DNA of 64,000 nt from Qipengyuania sp. JC766 (GCF_040717445.1 NZ_JBFEFL010000001.1:1622001-1686000), one strand, 5' to 3'; numbered from the stretch's first letter, positions 19,550 through 28,575 are shown. Notes: generated by a model from the sequence alone, not told the origin. Program-made: numbers and translations.

Positions 19550-20263
19550 ATGCACGCTCCCTCCTTCCCCGTCATCCCCGTCGATACGCTCCTGATGGCC
19601 TATCGCAACGGCATCTTCCCGATGGCCGATGCGAGGGACGATCCGGATATCTTCTGGGTCGAACCGCAGGACCGGGCCATTATTCCGCTGGACGGGTTCC
19701 ACTGCTCGAAATCGCTGAGGAAGATCCTGCGACAGGATCGCTTCAGGATTTCGATCGACGAGGCGTTCACCGATGTGATGAGCCTGTGCGCCGCGCCCCG
19801 CGACGAAGACGGCGACAGCTGGATCAGCTATCGTATCGCGGCGAGCTACCGCGACCTGTTCGATGCGGGCCACGCGCATTCGATCGAATGCTGGGACGGT
19901 TCGCGTCTGGTGGGCGGCTTGTACGGGGTCGCTTTCGATCGCGCCTTTTGTGGAGAGAGCATGTTTGCGCGGGCGGACAATGCCTCGAAAGTGGCGCTGG
20001 CCGCGCTCGTCGCCCTGATGCGTCGTGCGGGTTACGCCTTGCTGGACTGCCAGTTTCTTACACGCCACCTGTCGTCGCTCGGCGCAATTGAAATCAAGCA
20101 GGGTGCCTACCTCGCCCTGTTGGCGCAGGCGCGGGGCGAACCGCGCATGACCCTGCCGGACGCTTACGCGTCGCTGTCGGCAGAGTCCTCAGACGGGTCC
20201 GAGTCGACCCGGCCTTCCTCGTTCGGGAAGTCCATCGCGCAATCCTTGACCCAGACGTCGTAG
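19550..20263 (+). CDS. aat: Leucyl/phenylalanyl-tRNA--protein transferase
   Basis: 237 residues. Adds Leu or Phe to N-terminal Arg or Lys of proteins, marking them for ClpS/ClpAP degradation (N-degron pathway). Seen: LLMAYRNGIFPMA at the N-terminus, FWVEPQDRAIIPLDGFHCSK, the GLYGVAFDRAFCGESMF core and LLDCQFLTRHLSSLGA near the end. The ATG at 19550 gives the family N-terminus; in-frame codons upstream run into the tRNA gene. The last 100 bp overlap the convergent DUF2155 gene, and those residues form a Ser-rich tail beyond the family core. Confidence 0.93.
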   Translation: MHAPSFPVIPVDTLLMAYRNGIFPMADARDDPDIFWVEPQDRAIIPLDGFHCSKSLRKILRQDRFRISIDEAFTDVMSLCAAPRDEDGDSWISYRIAASYRDLFDAGHAHSIECWDGSRLVGGLYGVAFDRAFCGESMFARADNASKVALAALVALMRRAGYALLDCQFLTRHLSSLGAIEIKQGAYLALLAQARGEPRMTLPDAYASLSAESSDGSESTRPSSFGKSIAQSLTQTS

Positions 20264-20721
20264 ACCGGGTGTTCCACCACGTTAACGCTGGGGGAATTCT
20301 TGAACAGCCAGCCGGAAAAGATACGCGGCCATTGGTCCTGGTTCCGGCTGTTGACGAACACCTGCACGAATGCGCCGGTTTCCTGTCGCATCTCCCAGGG
20401 TGCGGTCTTCTCGCATGTCGCCAGCCGGACGATGACGTCCCCCACCCGCCGCGATTCGCCGGGGCTGAGTTCGATGTCCTCGGAGATGTTGTTGCGCTTG
20501 TTCAGGATACCGAGCGTCGCGACCCGGTCCTCGCGCGGCGTGCCGATGCCGGCTTCTGCCGCGACATCTGTGCCGGCCTTCTGCTGCGGGCCTTGAGGGT
20601 CCCCGCCCTCCCGTGACGCGGGATCAACCCCCTCGAGGACAGGCTCGGACGGGGTCTCGTCCTCGCAAGCGGTAACGGACAGGGCCAGTAGCGCCGTCGC
20701 GCATGCTGCGGCGAATCGCAT
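20164..20721 (-). CDS. DUF2155 lipoprotein
   Basis: 185 residues. Lipoprotein signal peptide with a lipobox (LSVTAC) about residue 19, a Pro/Gly-rich linker, then the DUF2155 core (ATLGILNKRNNISEDIELSP and SGWLFKNSPSVNVVEHPVYD) and an acidic tail. DUF2155 proteins are alphaproteobacterial envelope proteins of unknown function. It is followed on the same strand, upstream in genome terms, by the NDUFA12-like gene with only 3 bp between, so both belong to one unit. Its last 100 bp overlap aat on the other strand. Confidence 0.88.
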   Translation of the reverse strand: MRFAAACATALLALSVTACEDETPSEPVLEGVDPASREGGDPQGPQQKAGTDVAAEAGIGTPREDRVATLGILNKRNNISEDIELSPGESRRVGDVIVRLATCEKTAPWEMRQETGAFVQVFVNSRNQDQWPRIFSGWLFKNSPSVNVVEHPVYDVWVKDCAMDFPNEEGRVDSDPSEDSADSDA

Positions 20722-20724
20722 GGC

Positions 20725-21150
20725 TCAGCTATCCGGGGTCCAGGCTTCGTAATCCCCGATGGCCCGCACCCTTCTGCCGCCGCGCTCCAGCGCACCCTGC
20801 GGACGATAGGCCCCCGTGGTGCCGGTCGCGTTCGGTTCGTAATCGCTTTCCCAGATGCGCGGCGCGGGCAGGTAACTTTCCGGCACGTCCTGCACATCGG
20901 CCCCGTGCAGCCAGCCGTGCCATTCCGCCGGTACGTTGCTTGCGTCGTTGTTGCCGGCGTAGATCACCCAGCGACGCTCCCGCCCGATGTGGGAACCATC
21001 GGTGGGCAGGTTCTTGCGCTTGTTCCTGGCGCGATAATACTTGTTGCCGGCCGCATCCGTGCCGACGTGTTCGCCGCGCCGTGCGGTGAACAGGGAGGTG
21101 CCGATGGTGGCACCGTTCCACCACGTGAAGATCTTGCCGAGGACGCTCAT
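20725..21150 (-). CDS. NADH:ubiquinone oxidoreductase 17.2 kDa accessory subunit-like (NDUFA12 family)
   Basis: 141 residues. NDUFA12 homologues are accessory subunits of complex I in mitochondria and alphaproteobacteria. Seen: GKIFTWWNGATIGTSLFT, GNKYYRARN, the RRWVIYAGNNDASNVPAEWH motif and LPAPRIWESDYEPNATGT, all close to the family pattern. Expected at the inner-membrane/cytoplasm interface with complex I. It precedes the DUF2155 gene by 3 bp; the DUF192 gene lies 42 bp upstream. Confidence 0.92.
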   Translation of the reverse strand: MSVLGKIFTWWNGATIGTSLFTARRGEHVGTDAAGNKYYRARNKRKNLPTDGSHIGRERRWVIYAGNNDASNVPAEWHGWLHGADVQDVPESYLPAPRIWESDYEPNATGTTGAYRPQGALERGGRRVRAIGDYEAWTPDS

Positions 21151-21192
21151 ACGGTGCGCGGGTTAGCGGATCGCCGGCCCCTCGCCAAGCGG

Positions 21193-21675
21193 TCAATATT
21201 CGACCGTATCCCCTGCCTCGATACCGAGTTCCGCGGCGCGCCCACCGACAATCTCGAAAACAGTCCCGGTAATGCCTTCGGCGCTCACGCTGTCGAGCGA
21301 ATAAGGCGGCGTATTCGCCGCGATGTTGATGATCGTCCCGTCGGGATCGACGAAGATGATATCGAGCGGCAGCGGTGTGTTCTTCATCCAGAAACTGGCG
21401 ACGTCCGGCGGGTTACGGATGAAGATCATGCCTTCGTTCGGGCCAAGTTCCGTCCGGAACATGAGACCGCGGGCCTGTTCTTCCCTGCTGCGAGCAACCT
21501 CCACGTCGAATTGGTGCTCGCCTTCATCGGTCCGTACCGTCAGCGGTATGACCTGCAAGCCGGAAACGGGGTGGGTTGAAGGCGCGGCCTTCTCGATCGG
21601 GGCCGGCTCCGAAGTGGCCTGCGGCGAACACGCGGCCATCAGGAACGCGCCTGAAATTGCGAGCAGATATTTCAT
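21193..21675 (-). CDS. DUF192 lipoprotein
   Basis: 160 residues from the ATG at 21675: a lipoprotein signal (MKYLLAISGAFLMAACSPQ, lipobox MAAC) then the DUF192 domain with RGLMFRTELGPNEGMIFI, FWMKNTPLPLDIIFVD and the terminal AAELGIEAGDTVEY. DUF192 is a small conserved beta-fold of unknown biochemical role, usually in the envelope. recX ends 7 bp upstream, so they are co-transcribed. Confidence 0.9.
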   Translation of the reverse strand: MKYLLAISGAFLMAACSPQATSEPAPIEKAAPSTHPVSGLQVIPLTVRTDEGEHQFDVEVARSREEQARGLMFRTELGPNEGMIFIRNPPDVASFWMKNTPLPLDIIFVDPDGTIINIAANTPPYSLDSVSAEGITGTVFEIVGGRAAELGIEAGDTVEY

Positions 21676-21682
21676 AGTCTTG

Positions 21683-22249
21683 TCATTCCTCCGGCGAGGC
21701 CTGTGCCACCCAGTCTTCCAGGACATCGACCGAACCGGCGTCGACCACCATCCTCGCGCTGTCGAAGGAATGGCCTGCCCGAACCAATGCTGCAAGCTGC
21801 TTCTCCCGCTTTTTCGGGTCGGAGGCAGCATCGCCGAAGGGCCCGAAGCGTCGGCGCTTGGCAAGCGCGAAGGCAGCGGTGCGCTCGGCCGCTTCGTCGG
21901 GGGACGTCTCGTGTCGCAAGGTTTCTTCGATCCCGGCATGGTGCAGGGCCTGTCCGATCCGGCGTGCGCCATACCCACGCCGCAGAAGCGAATCCGCCTT
22001 CATCCGGGCGTAGGCGGCATCGTCCACGAAGCCGTGATGGACGAAACGCGCGACCAGTGCGTCCACGTCGGGTTCGGTTTCACCCGCCCATCCGCGCTCG
22101 TACAGCTTGCGATTCAGGTAGGTCCCGAGCTTGGCCGAACTGGTCGCAAATCTGGCCGCGTATGCGACCGCCAGTTCGTAAAGCCGGTCCTCATCGAGCG
22201 GCTTTGGAGAACGTTTTCGACGCTTTTTCTGCATGTCGCTGCTGCTCAT
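21683..22249 (-). CDS. recX: RecX family regulatory protein
   Basis: 188 residues from the ATG at 22249 (MSSSDMQKKR); a second ATG at 22234 is also possible. RecX proteins bind RecA filaments and modulate recombination. Seen: helical repeats with FVHHGFVDDAAYARMKADSL, RRGYGARRIGQALHHAGI and a C-terminal ALVRAGHSFDSARMVVD. Sequence is diverged but the fold pattern and length fit. recA is not in the window. Divergent from the fatty-acyl-AMP ligase gene across 106 bp. Confidence 0.82.
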   Translation of the reverse strand: MSSSDMQKKRRKRSPKPLDEDRLYELAVAYAARFATSSAKLGTYLNRKLYERGWAGETEPDVDALVARFVHHGFVDDAAYARMKADSLLRRGYGARRIGQALHHAGIEETLRHETSPDEAAERTAAFALAKRRRFGPFGDAASDPKKREKQLAALVRAGHSFDSARMVVDAGSVDVLEDWVAQASPEE

Positions 22250-22355
22250 TGGCCATAATCGTGCCACACTCATTGGGAAATGGACACGTTTGACAGGCGC
22301 GAGGTGTGGGAGACGCGCCGCAGGAGAGTGCAAACCGCATCCCCAGGGTGCCATA

Positions 22356-24119
22356 ATGTACGGATTTCATTCACATTCTATGACCGATGACGCTTTGATG
22401 CCGACTCCGAACGATTGCTCGTTGCCGCGACGCAGGTCCGATTTCGCGACCTTCGCTGACGCGGTCGACTACGCCGCGAAGAGCGAGAGAGGACTGAATT
22501 TCCACGACATGCGTGGAACGCTGGTCCGCGTGTACACCTTTGCCGAGATGCGCGAGGACGCGCTCGCGATGGCCGCGAGGCTGGCCGATGCCGGTATCGG
22601 CAAGGGCGACCGCGTGGCGATGGTGGCCGAGACCTGTCCCGAATTCGCGGCATTGTTCTGCGGTGCCGTTTATCTGGGCGCCTGGCCGGTGCCGCTGCCC
22701 CTGCCGACCACGTTCGGGGGCAAGGAAAGCTATATCGAGCAGCTCGCCGTCCAGTTGCAGAGCTGCGATCCTGCCCTGCTGCTGTACCCGGAAGACATCG
22801 CGGACATGGCGCAGACGGCCTGCACGAAGCAGGGCTGCGACGGCATCGACTGGCAGAGCTTCGCCGCGCGGAGTGCCGAGCCACGCGAATTTGACCCGCC
22901 GCAGCCGGACGATATCTGCTACCTCCAGTATTCCAGCGGCTCGACCCGCTTTCCTACCGGAGTGGCCGTTACCCATCGCGCCCTGCTGCACAATTTGCGC
23001 GGGCACGCCCAGGCGACCAATGTCGGCGAAGGCGACCGCGTGGTCAGCTGGCTGCCGTGGTATCACGACATGGGCCTGGTCGGCTGCTTCCTGTCGGTCA
23101 TCGCGAACCAGGTTTCGACCGATTACCTCAAGACCGAACATTTCGCGCGGCGCCCGCTCGCATGGCTCGATCTCATCAGCCGCAACGAGGGCACGACGCT
23201 CAGCTACTCGCCCACCTTCGGCTACGACATCTGCGCGCGGCGCATTTCGAGCCAAAGCCATGTCGCGGACCGGTTCGACCTGTCCCGCTGGCGGACGGCG
23301 GGCAACGGCGCGGACATGATCCGGCCCGACGTGATGCAGAATTTCGTCAACGCCTTCAGCGATGCGGGCTTCAAGGCGAGCGCCTTCACCCCCAGCTACG
23401 GCCTTGCGGAAGCGACCCTGGCCGTCACCGTGATGCCACCCGGCGAAGGGATTCGCGTCGAGCTGGTCGAGGAAGAGCGCCTTTCTGGCACCAAAAGCGA
23501 CCTTACGCGCCCTGCCCGTTACCGTGCGATCGTCAATTGCGGTAAACCGCTTCCCGGCATTGACGTCGAGATCCGGGGCGAAGGCGATGCGCTGAAGGGT
23601 GACCACCAGATCGGCAAGGTCTGGTGCCGCGGCGAAAGCGTGATGCATTCCTACTTCCGCAATCCCGAAGCCACGCAGGACTGCCTCGTCGATGGCTGGC
23701 TGGACACGGGCGACATGGGCTACATGGCCGATGGCTACTTGTTCATCGTCGGCCGGGCGAAGGACATGATCATCATCAACGGCAAGAACCACTGGCCGCA
23801 GGACATCGAGTGGGCGGTGGAGCAGCTTCCCGGCTTCAACCATGGCGACATCGCGGCCTTCGCGCTCGAGACGGAAAACGGCGAGGAGTCCCCTGCCGTA
23901 CTGGTACACTGTCGCGTATCGGATCCCGAAGAACGCGTGCGGCTTCACGAAAAGATTCGCGACAAGGTGCGCAGCATCACTGGAATGAACTGCGTGGTCG
24001 AACTCGTACCGCCGCGGACCCTTCCGCGCACGAGCAGCGGAAAACTGAGCCGCGCAAAGGCGAAGAAGCTCTATCTCGAAGGCGAGATCAAGCCGCTGGA
24101 ACTGCCGCAGGCCGCCTGA
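22356..24119 (+). CDS. Fatty-acyl-AMP ligase (FAAL), stand-alone
   Basis: 587 residues. ANL-superfamily enzyme that adenylates a fatty acid for transfer to an acyl carrier protein. Motifs: YLQYSSGSTRFPTGVAVTHR (P-loop-like A3), SWLPWYHDMGLVG typical of FAALs rather than acyl-CoA ligases, AFTPSYGLAEATLAVT, the WLDTGDMGYMADGYLFIVGR A7-A8 region and the terminal RTSSGKLSRAKAK with the A10 lysine. The HDMGL motif is the best support for FAAL. No carrier protein, PKS or NRPS is adjacent, so the acyl acceptor must be elsewhere; in sphingomonads such enzymes are linked with lipid synthesis. Confidence 0.88.
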   Translation: MYGFHSHSMTDDALMPTPNDCSLPRRRSDFATFADAVDYAAKSERGLNFHDMRGTLVRVYTFAEMREDALAMAARLADAGIGKGDRVAMVAETCPEFAALFCGAVYLGAWPVPLPLPTTFGGKESYIEQLAVQLQSCDPALLLYPEDIADMAQTACTKQGCDGIDWQSFAARSAEPREFDPPQPDDICYLQYSSGSTRFPTGVAVTHRALLHNLRGHAQATNVGEGDRVVSWLPWYHDMGLVGCFLSVIANQVSTDYLKTEHFARRPLAWLDLISRNEGTTLSYSPTFGYDICARRISSQSHVADRFDLSRWRTAGNGADMIRPDVMQNFVNAFSDAGFKASAFTPSYGLAEATLAVTVMPPGEGIRVELVEEERLSGTKSDLTRPARYRAIVNCGKPLPGIDVEIRGEGDALKGDHQIGKVWCRGESVMHSYFRNPEATQDCLVDGWLDTGDMGYMADGYLFIVGRAKDMIIINGKNHWPQDIEWAVEQLPGFNHGDIAAFALETENGEESPAVLVHCRVSDPEERVRLHEKIRDKVRSITGMNCVVELVPPRTLPRTSSGKLSRAKAKKLYLEGEIKPLELPQAA

Positions 24120-24126
24120 GACCTGC

Positions 24127-25605
24127 TCAGTTGTCCGGGGCCGCCCAGCGCGCCCGGACCGTTTCCGAAGGCTCGGTCGAGGCGGTCGTGTCCACGCCTG
24201 CGTTCCCGAGAAGATCGATTGCACGCGAGCGATCTTCCGCAGGGCCGGACACCTCGATTTCGTCTCCCAGGCGGTTTGCAGCCCAGGCGATAATCTCCAG
24301 CGCTGCCGTACCGCCCTGGGTTGGCGCGCGTCCGTCCCCGACTTCCGCATTCTCGAACGGGATAGCCGGCAGCGTTGCGCGCGGGGGTATCATCTCGATC
24401 CGCCAGTCCTGCTCGGTCGACGCGATACGCTGCTCCAGCGCGTAATAGGTCGCCATGGTGGCATCCGGTAGCGGAGCGGCCCGGACGATCGCACGGCGGC
24501 GCTGCCGGTCGATCGTGACCTCGTCGGTCGACACGCCGGCAGCAAGCGACAGGCGCATCGCGAGATTGTCCGCCCGCCTCTGTGCTTCGCGCGCTTCCTC
24601 CTGCAAGTTGGCCGAGGCCAGCTGCGCGCGTTCGGCGCTTTCCTCGTCCCTTACCAGCAACTGGTTCAGCTCCACCCGCACGGGCCGCTCCAGCAGACGC
24701 GCGAGGCGCCGCTCCGCAAGCTCCTGCGCGTCGTTGACGTATTCGGTGGTCCAGACGTCCGCCGTGATCGAAAGCGGCTCCACGTCGAAATTGATCTCGG
24801 GCGTGGAAAAGCGGGACGATTCCTCGAAAATGGCGCTCAGTTCACTGCGGACCTGTTGTCCTGCCCGCGCTTCCCACGCGATCCGACTGAGGGAGAACCC
24901 AAGCGGCACCGCAAGAGCCACGAACATCACGCCGATCATCAGGTTCTGCAGCTGGGACTGCCGCTCCGTCAGCATGGAGTCGAAACCGTACACGCGCGCC
25001 ATGACGGCCGCCGTCAGCGCGATCGTCACGAGGTTCGTGATGTAGAGGAGCAGCGCGCCGGAAAAGACCGTCCAGTTGAAAGTGGCAAGTCCAAAGCCGA
25101 CGACTGCGAGCGGCGGCATCAGGGCCGTGGCGATTGCGACGCCGACGATGGTGCCCTCGCGCCCCCGGATCATGGCGTAGGCGCCCGCCAGCGAGGAGAA
25201 CAGGGCGACCAGCAGGTCGAACAGGTTCGGGCGGGTGCGCGATGCGATTTCCTGCGTGATGTCCTGCAAGGGCGACAGGAACACGATCACGGCGCACAGG
25301 CCGATCGCCATGATCGAACCCCAACCCAGCGACACGGCCGATTGGCGAAGCCAGCGATAGTCGCCGATCGCGAGCGCGAAACCGAGCCCCATGATCGGCC
25401 CCATCAGGGGAGAAAGCAGCATCGCGCCGATCACGACCGCGGGAGAGGAAAGGAGGAGGCCGAGTATGGCGATCCCGCCGCTCATCGCAGTCATGAACAT
25501 GTAGCGCGAGGACATGGAACATTCCTCACGCCGCTTGGCGATCACTTCGGCCTGCTCGACCGTGTCGACCATCGCGCTGTGCCACCAGCGATTGAAGCTG
25601 AGCAT
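24127..25605 (-). CDS. DUF389 (TIGR00341-type) membrane protein
   Basis: 492 residues from the ATG at 25605, preceded by a strong AGGAGGGTC site; a longer frame to 25764 exists but lacks such support. The N-terminal half is hydrophobic with several transmembrane helices and the family motif SPAVVIGAMLLSPLMGPIMG, then SSLAGAYAMIRGREGTIVGV and IATALMPPLAVVGFGLA. The C-terminal 240 residues are soluble, partly coiled-coil. Function unknown. Convergent with the FAAL gene (7 bp between stops) and divergent from telA. The 215 bp between it and telA hold no gene. Confidence 0.87.
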   Translation of the reverse strand: MLSFNRWWHSAMVDTVEQAEVIAKRREECSMSSRYMFMTAMSGGIAILGLLLSSPAVVIGAMLLSPLMGPIMGLGFALAIGDYRWLRQSAVSLGWGSIMAIGLCAVIVFLSPLQDITQEIASRTRPNLFDLLVALFSSLAGAYAMIRGREGTIVGVAIATALMPPLAVVGFGLATFNWTVFSGALLLYITNLVTIALTAAVMARVYGFDSMLTERQSQLQNLMIGVMFVALAVPLGFSLSRIAWEARAGQQVRSELSAIFEESSRFSTPEINFDVEPLSITADVWTTEYVNDAQELAERRLARLLERPVRVELNQLLVRDEESAERAQLASANLQEEAREAQRRADNLAMRLSLAAGVSTDEVTIDRQRRRAIVRAAPLPDATMATYYALEQRIASTEQDWRIEMIPPRATLPAIPFENAEVGDGRAPTQGGTAALEIIAWAANRLGDEIEVSGPAEDRSRAIDLLGNAGVDTTASTEPSETVRARWAAPDN

Positions 25606-25820
25606 GACCCTCCTGAACGACCCGCGGGCGGGCTGCGAAGGCGAAGGGCTGGTCGGTGATGTGGCCAAGACGAGGAAGTCCGCTTTGCTAACGAATGACG
25701 GGGCCACGGTTAGCCGACCGTCGCGCTCCATGAAAGCATGGACGCGCGTGCGCCTATGCGGCAAGGTTGAAAGGCGTGTCTTAGATGCCTAATACACTCG
25801 CAGGACCCATGAGGAAAACC

Positions 25821-27032
25821 ATGAGCGCGACCGAAACCAAGACTGCAACTGCGACCGACCTCGAATTGACCGCGCCCGATCCCGTGCCGGAAGTGGCGCC
25901 CGAGAAGGCGGCAGGCCTCGTGCCTGTCTCTGCGGAGACGAAGAGCAAGCTCGACAAGAAGGTCGAAGGGTTCGTTTCCGAACTGCTGGCACAGGACGCG
26001 AACTCGCCCGAGTTCGGCAAGAAGGTCGATCAGCTGACCAATATGGGCCGCAAGGAAATCATGGCGGCCAGCCAGATGTCGAACCGGTTCCTCGACCGCC
26101 CCGTTCGCGCCATGGACAAGGACGAGGGCGTCGGTGCCAACCTGGCGGAGTTGCGGACCGTGGTCGAGGAACTCGATCCGTCGCGGCGCGGCAAGCTTAC
26201 CGGCTCCAACAAGATTCTCGGCATCATTCCCTGGGGCAACAAGCTCAAGAGCTATTTCCGCAGCTACCAGAGCGCGCAGACGCACATCCAGCAGATCCTT
26301 AACAAGCTCGCCAACGGCAAGGACGAGCTCCTGATGGACAATGCGGCGATCGACGTGGAGCGCCAGAAGCTGTGGGAAGCGATGGGTGATCTGGAGCAGA
26401 TGATCCATATTTCCAATTCGCTGGACGCGAAGCTGGAAGAAAAGGCGCTGGAGCTCGACGCGACCGATCCGCAAAAAGCGAAAGCAGTGCGCGAAACCGC
26501 ACTCTTCTACGTCCGTCAGCGGACCCAGGACCTGCTCACGCAGATGGCCGTCAGCGTCCAGGGATATCTGGCCCTCGACCTCGTCAAGAAGAACAATGTC
26601 GAACTGGTGAAGGGCGTCGATCGCGCAAGCACCACGACCGTCGGAGCGCTTCGTACGGCCGTGACGGTAAGCGAGGCGATGACCAACCAGCGCCTGGTTC
26701 TCGGACAGATTACCGCACTCAACGAGACGACCGCCGGGATCATCGATTCGACCAGCAAGATGCTGCGCGAACAGACCGGCAAGATCCACGAACAGGCCGC
26801 GTCGAGCACCATCCCGCTGGAAACGCTCCAGCGCGCGTTCCAGAATATCTACGACACCATGGACGAGGTCGACCAGTTCAAGCTGCGCGCGCTCGACAGC
26901 ATGAAGCAGACCGTGACGGTGCTGACCGACGAAGTCGAGAAGTCGAAGGGCTATATCGCCCGTGCCGAAGGGCAGGCGCGTGCGCAGCAGCAGATCGGCA
27001 GCGAGACCAGCTTGCTGACGGTCGAAGACTGA
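25821..27032 (+). CDS. TelA family toxic-anion resistance protein
   Basis: 403 residues. TelA/KlaA-type proteins are alpha-helical, linked with tellurite and stress resistance, mechanism unresolved. Seen: an N-terminal acidic Pro/Glu linker, then ILGIIPWGNKLKSYFRSYQS, ILNKLANGKDELLMDN and the conserved VERQKLWEAMGDLEQMIHIS, then VGALRTAVTVSEAMTNQRLV and helices to the end. The ATG at 25821 has GAGGAAAA in front; two upstream ATGs (25785, 25809) lack a better site. First gene of a three-gene unit with an XpaC-like and a PHA-protein-like gene. Confidence 0.9.
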   Translation: MSATETKTATATDLELTAPDPVPEVAPEKAAGLVPVSAETKSKLDKKVEGFVSELLAQDANSPEFGKKVDQLTNMGRKEIMAASQMSNRFLDRPVRAMDKDEGVGANLAELRTVVEELDPSRRGKLTGSNKILGIIPWGNKLKSYFRSYQSAQTHIQQILNKLANGKDELLMDNAAIDVERQKLWEAMGDLEQMIHISNSLDAKLEEKALELDATDPQKAKAVRETALFYVRQRTQDLLTQMAVSVQGYLALDLVKKNNVELVKGVDRASTTTVGALRTAVTVSEAMTNQRLVLGQITALNETTAGIIDSTSKMLREQTGKIHEQAASSTIPLETLQRAFQNIYDTMDEVDQFKLRALDSMKQTVTVLTDEVEKSKGYIARAEGQARAQQQIGSETSLLTVED

Positions 27033-27048
27033 GCGCCGGGATAACGCG

Positions 27049-27789
27049 ATGAGCGACCTGACCACCCAGTCCGACAGGCTGATCGAAGAGGGCCGGATCC
27101 TGGCGCGGGACAACCGCGCCGGCGGGCGGCACCGTCAGACAGGGTCGATCGGGAAAGGGTCGGCCAAGCTGAAAATGCAGCACTGGACCCGTAAACTGGT
27201 GCGCATCATCCTGGCGATCGGCGCCATCATGGTGGCCGCCGTTGCCGCGGGCATCATCATCGGCGGTATCGGATTTACCGGTGTCATGCTGACGATCCTG
27301 GCCGTCATCGCGGCCATCGTCGCTTTCACCGTCTTTCCGAAGATGGAAGTTCCGAAGCGGGCGGACCTCAACAAGGGCGATGTGCGCCAGATGGTCGGGC
27401 GCACCGAGTTGTGGCTCGAATCCCAACGCGCGGCCCTGCCCGCCCCGGCAGCGAACATCGTGAGCGAAATGGGCGTGCAACTCGATACTCTAGGCATGCA
27501 ACTGGAAGCGGTCGAGCAGGATCACCCCAAGACGCACGAAATTCGGCGCCTGGTCGGCGAAATCCTGCCCGAGACGATCGACAGCTATCACAAAATCCCC
27601 GGGCATCTCCGGACCGAAAAGCGTGCCGGCACCACGCCTGACCAGCAATTGACGGAAAGCCTCGGCAATATCAGCAAGGAAATCGACGCGGTGACGCGGC
27701 AACTTGCCGACGGAGCGCTGGACGATCTGGCCATCCGTCATCGTTATCTGGAAAACCGCTCGAGCGACGAAGAAGGACCTGCAGCCTGA
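27049..27789 (+). CDS. XpaC-like membrane protein
   Basis: 246 residues. Basic N-terminal tail, then two transmembrane helices (roughly residues 49-70 and 75-95, including IGGIGFTGVMLTILAVIAAI), then a cytoplasmic helical domain. XpaC proteins are the usual genomic partners of TelA, and the layout matches that family, but overall similarity is weak by eye. It starts 16 bp after telA and its stop overlaps the next gene's ATG. Role likely in membrane stress alongside TelA (inference). Confidence 0.65.
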   Translation: MSDLTTQSDRLIEEGRILARDNRAGGRHRQTGSIGKGSAKLKMQHWTRKLVRIILAIGAIMVAAVAAGIIIGGIGFTGVMLTILAVIAAIVAFTVFPKMEVPKRADLNKGDVRQMVGRTELWLESQRAALPAPAANIVSEMGVQLDTLGMQLEAVEQDHPKTHEIRRLVGEILPETIDSYHKIPGHLRTEKRAGTTPDQQLTESLGNISKEIDAVTRQLADGALDDLAIRHRYLENRSSDEEGPAA

Positions 27790-28097
27790 TGCGCGTTGCT
27801 ATCCCGCACGACTTGCCGCGCGACGAAGTTCGCCGGCGCATGAACGAGCGCACGCCCGATCTGGGCAAGTACATCCCCGGAGGGATGGCCGACGTGAAGA
27901 CCGAGTGGCTGACGCAGGACCGCATGCAGATGCGCGTTGCGGCCATGGGGCAGACGGTGGCCGGTCACGTTGATATCGAGGACACTCAGCTGGTCTTCCA
28001 GCTGGATCTTCCGCCTGCCCTGTCCTTCTTCGCGCCCGTCGTGGAAAAAGCCGTGCGTGCCAATGGAGAGAAACTGCTGGCGCCGCCCAACTCCTGA
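27789..28097 (+). CDS. Polyhydroxyalkanoic-acid-system family protein (PHA_gran_rgn type)
   Basis: 102 residues. Begins VAIPHDLPRDEVRRRMNERT and has a central WLTQDRMQMRVAAMGQTVAG with a beta-strand VDIEDTQLVFQLDLP, the pattern of the short family named for polyhydroxyalkanoate systems though its biochemical role is unclear. The ATG overlaps the stop of the XpaC-like gene, so the three genes form one coupled unit. No PHA synthase or phasin is in the window. Confidence 0.7.
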   Translation: MRVAIPHDLPRDEVRRRMNERTPDLGKYIPGGMADVKTEWLTQDRMQMRVAAMGQTVAGHVDIEDTQLVFQLDLPPALSFFAPVVEKAVRANGEKLLAPPNS

Positions 28098-28134
28098 TAG
28101 CGGATCGGCAGCAGCTACCGGAATGTGGTGGATG

Positions 28135-28575
28135 TTAGACGTTCCGGTCCAGTTCCAGGTAGGTCTCGGGAATGCGCAGCGCGGCGGATGCTGCCTGAGT
28201 TTCGCGGACGAACAGCATCAGCGCGGTCATCAGCAATCCGATCGACACGATAAACACGCCGGCAGCGATCTGCGGATAGTCGAGTCCCGCGAACTCTCCG
28301 ACGAACAGCAGGACTACGGTCAGCCCGATTGCCAGACCTGCCCAGACCAGGAGAACGATGGCCCTTCCGATCAGCTCGATGCGTCGTGCGATGATCCTGA
28401 GCTCCAGCACGCACTTGTCGTGTTCGACACCAGTAGTCTGTCCATGCAGCACCTCCAGTTCGCGCGACCGATCGACAACGCGGCCCAATCGGGCCGAAAG
28501 CAGGTTCATGAGATTGGCTATGGCCACCAGGACGAAGACGGGCGCCAGCGCCAGCTGGATAGTCTGGGCAATCAT
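28135..28575 (-). CDS. DUF2721 family membrane protein
   Basis: 146 residues. Three hydrophobic helices (LALAPVFVLVAIANLMNLLS, AIVLLVWAGLAIGLTVVLLF, IAAGVFIVSIGLLMTALMLF) and the DUF2721 motif SARLGRVVDRSRELE. Function unknown. Its start overlaps the stop of manA (ATGA), so it is the last gene of the tonB-manC-manA strand run. Convergent with the PHA-family gene across 37 bp. Confidence 0.85.
   Translation of the reverse strand: MIAQTIQLALAPVFVLVAIANLMNLLSARLGRVVDRSRELEVLHGQTTGVEHDKCVLELRIIARRIELIGRAIVLLVWAGLAIGLTVVLLFVGEFAGLDYPQIAAGVFIVSIGLLMTALMLFVRETQAASAALRIPETYLELDRNV

Noticed and set aside
22290..22295. TTGACA before the fatty-acyl-AMP ligase
   Set aside because: A perfect -35 hexamer, but no acceptable -10 at 16-18 bp, so not called a promoter.
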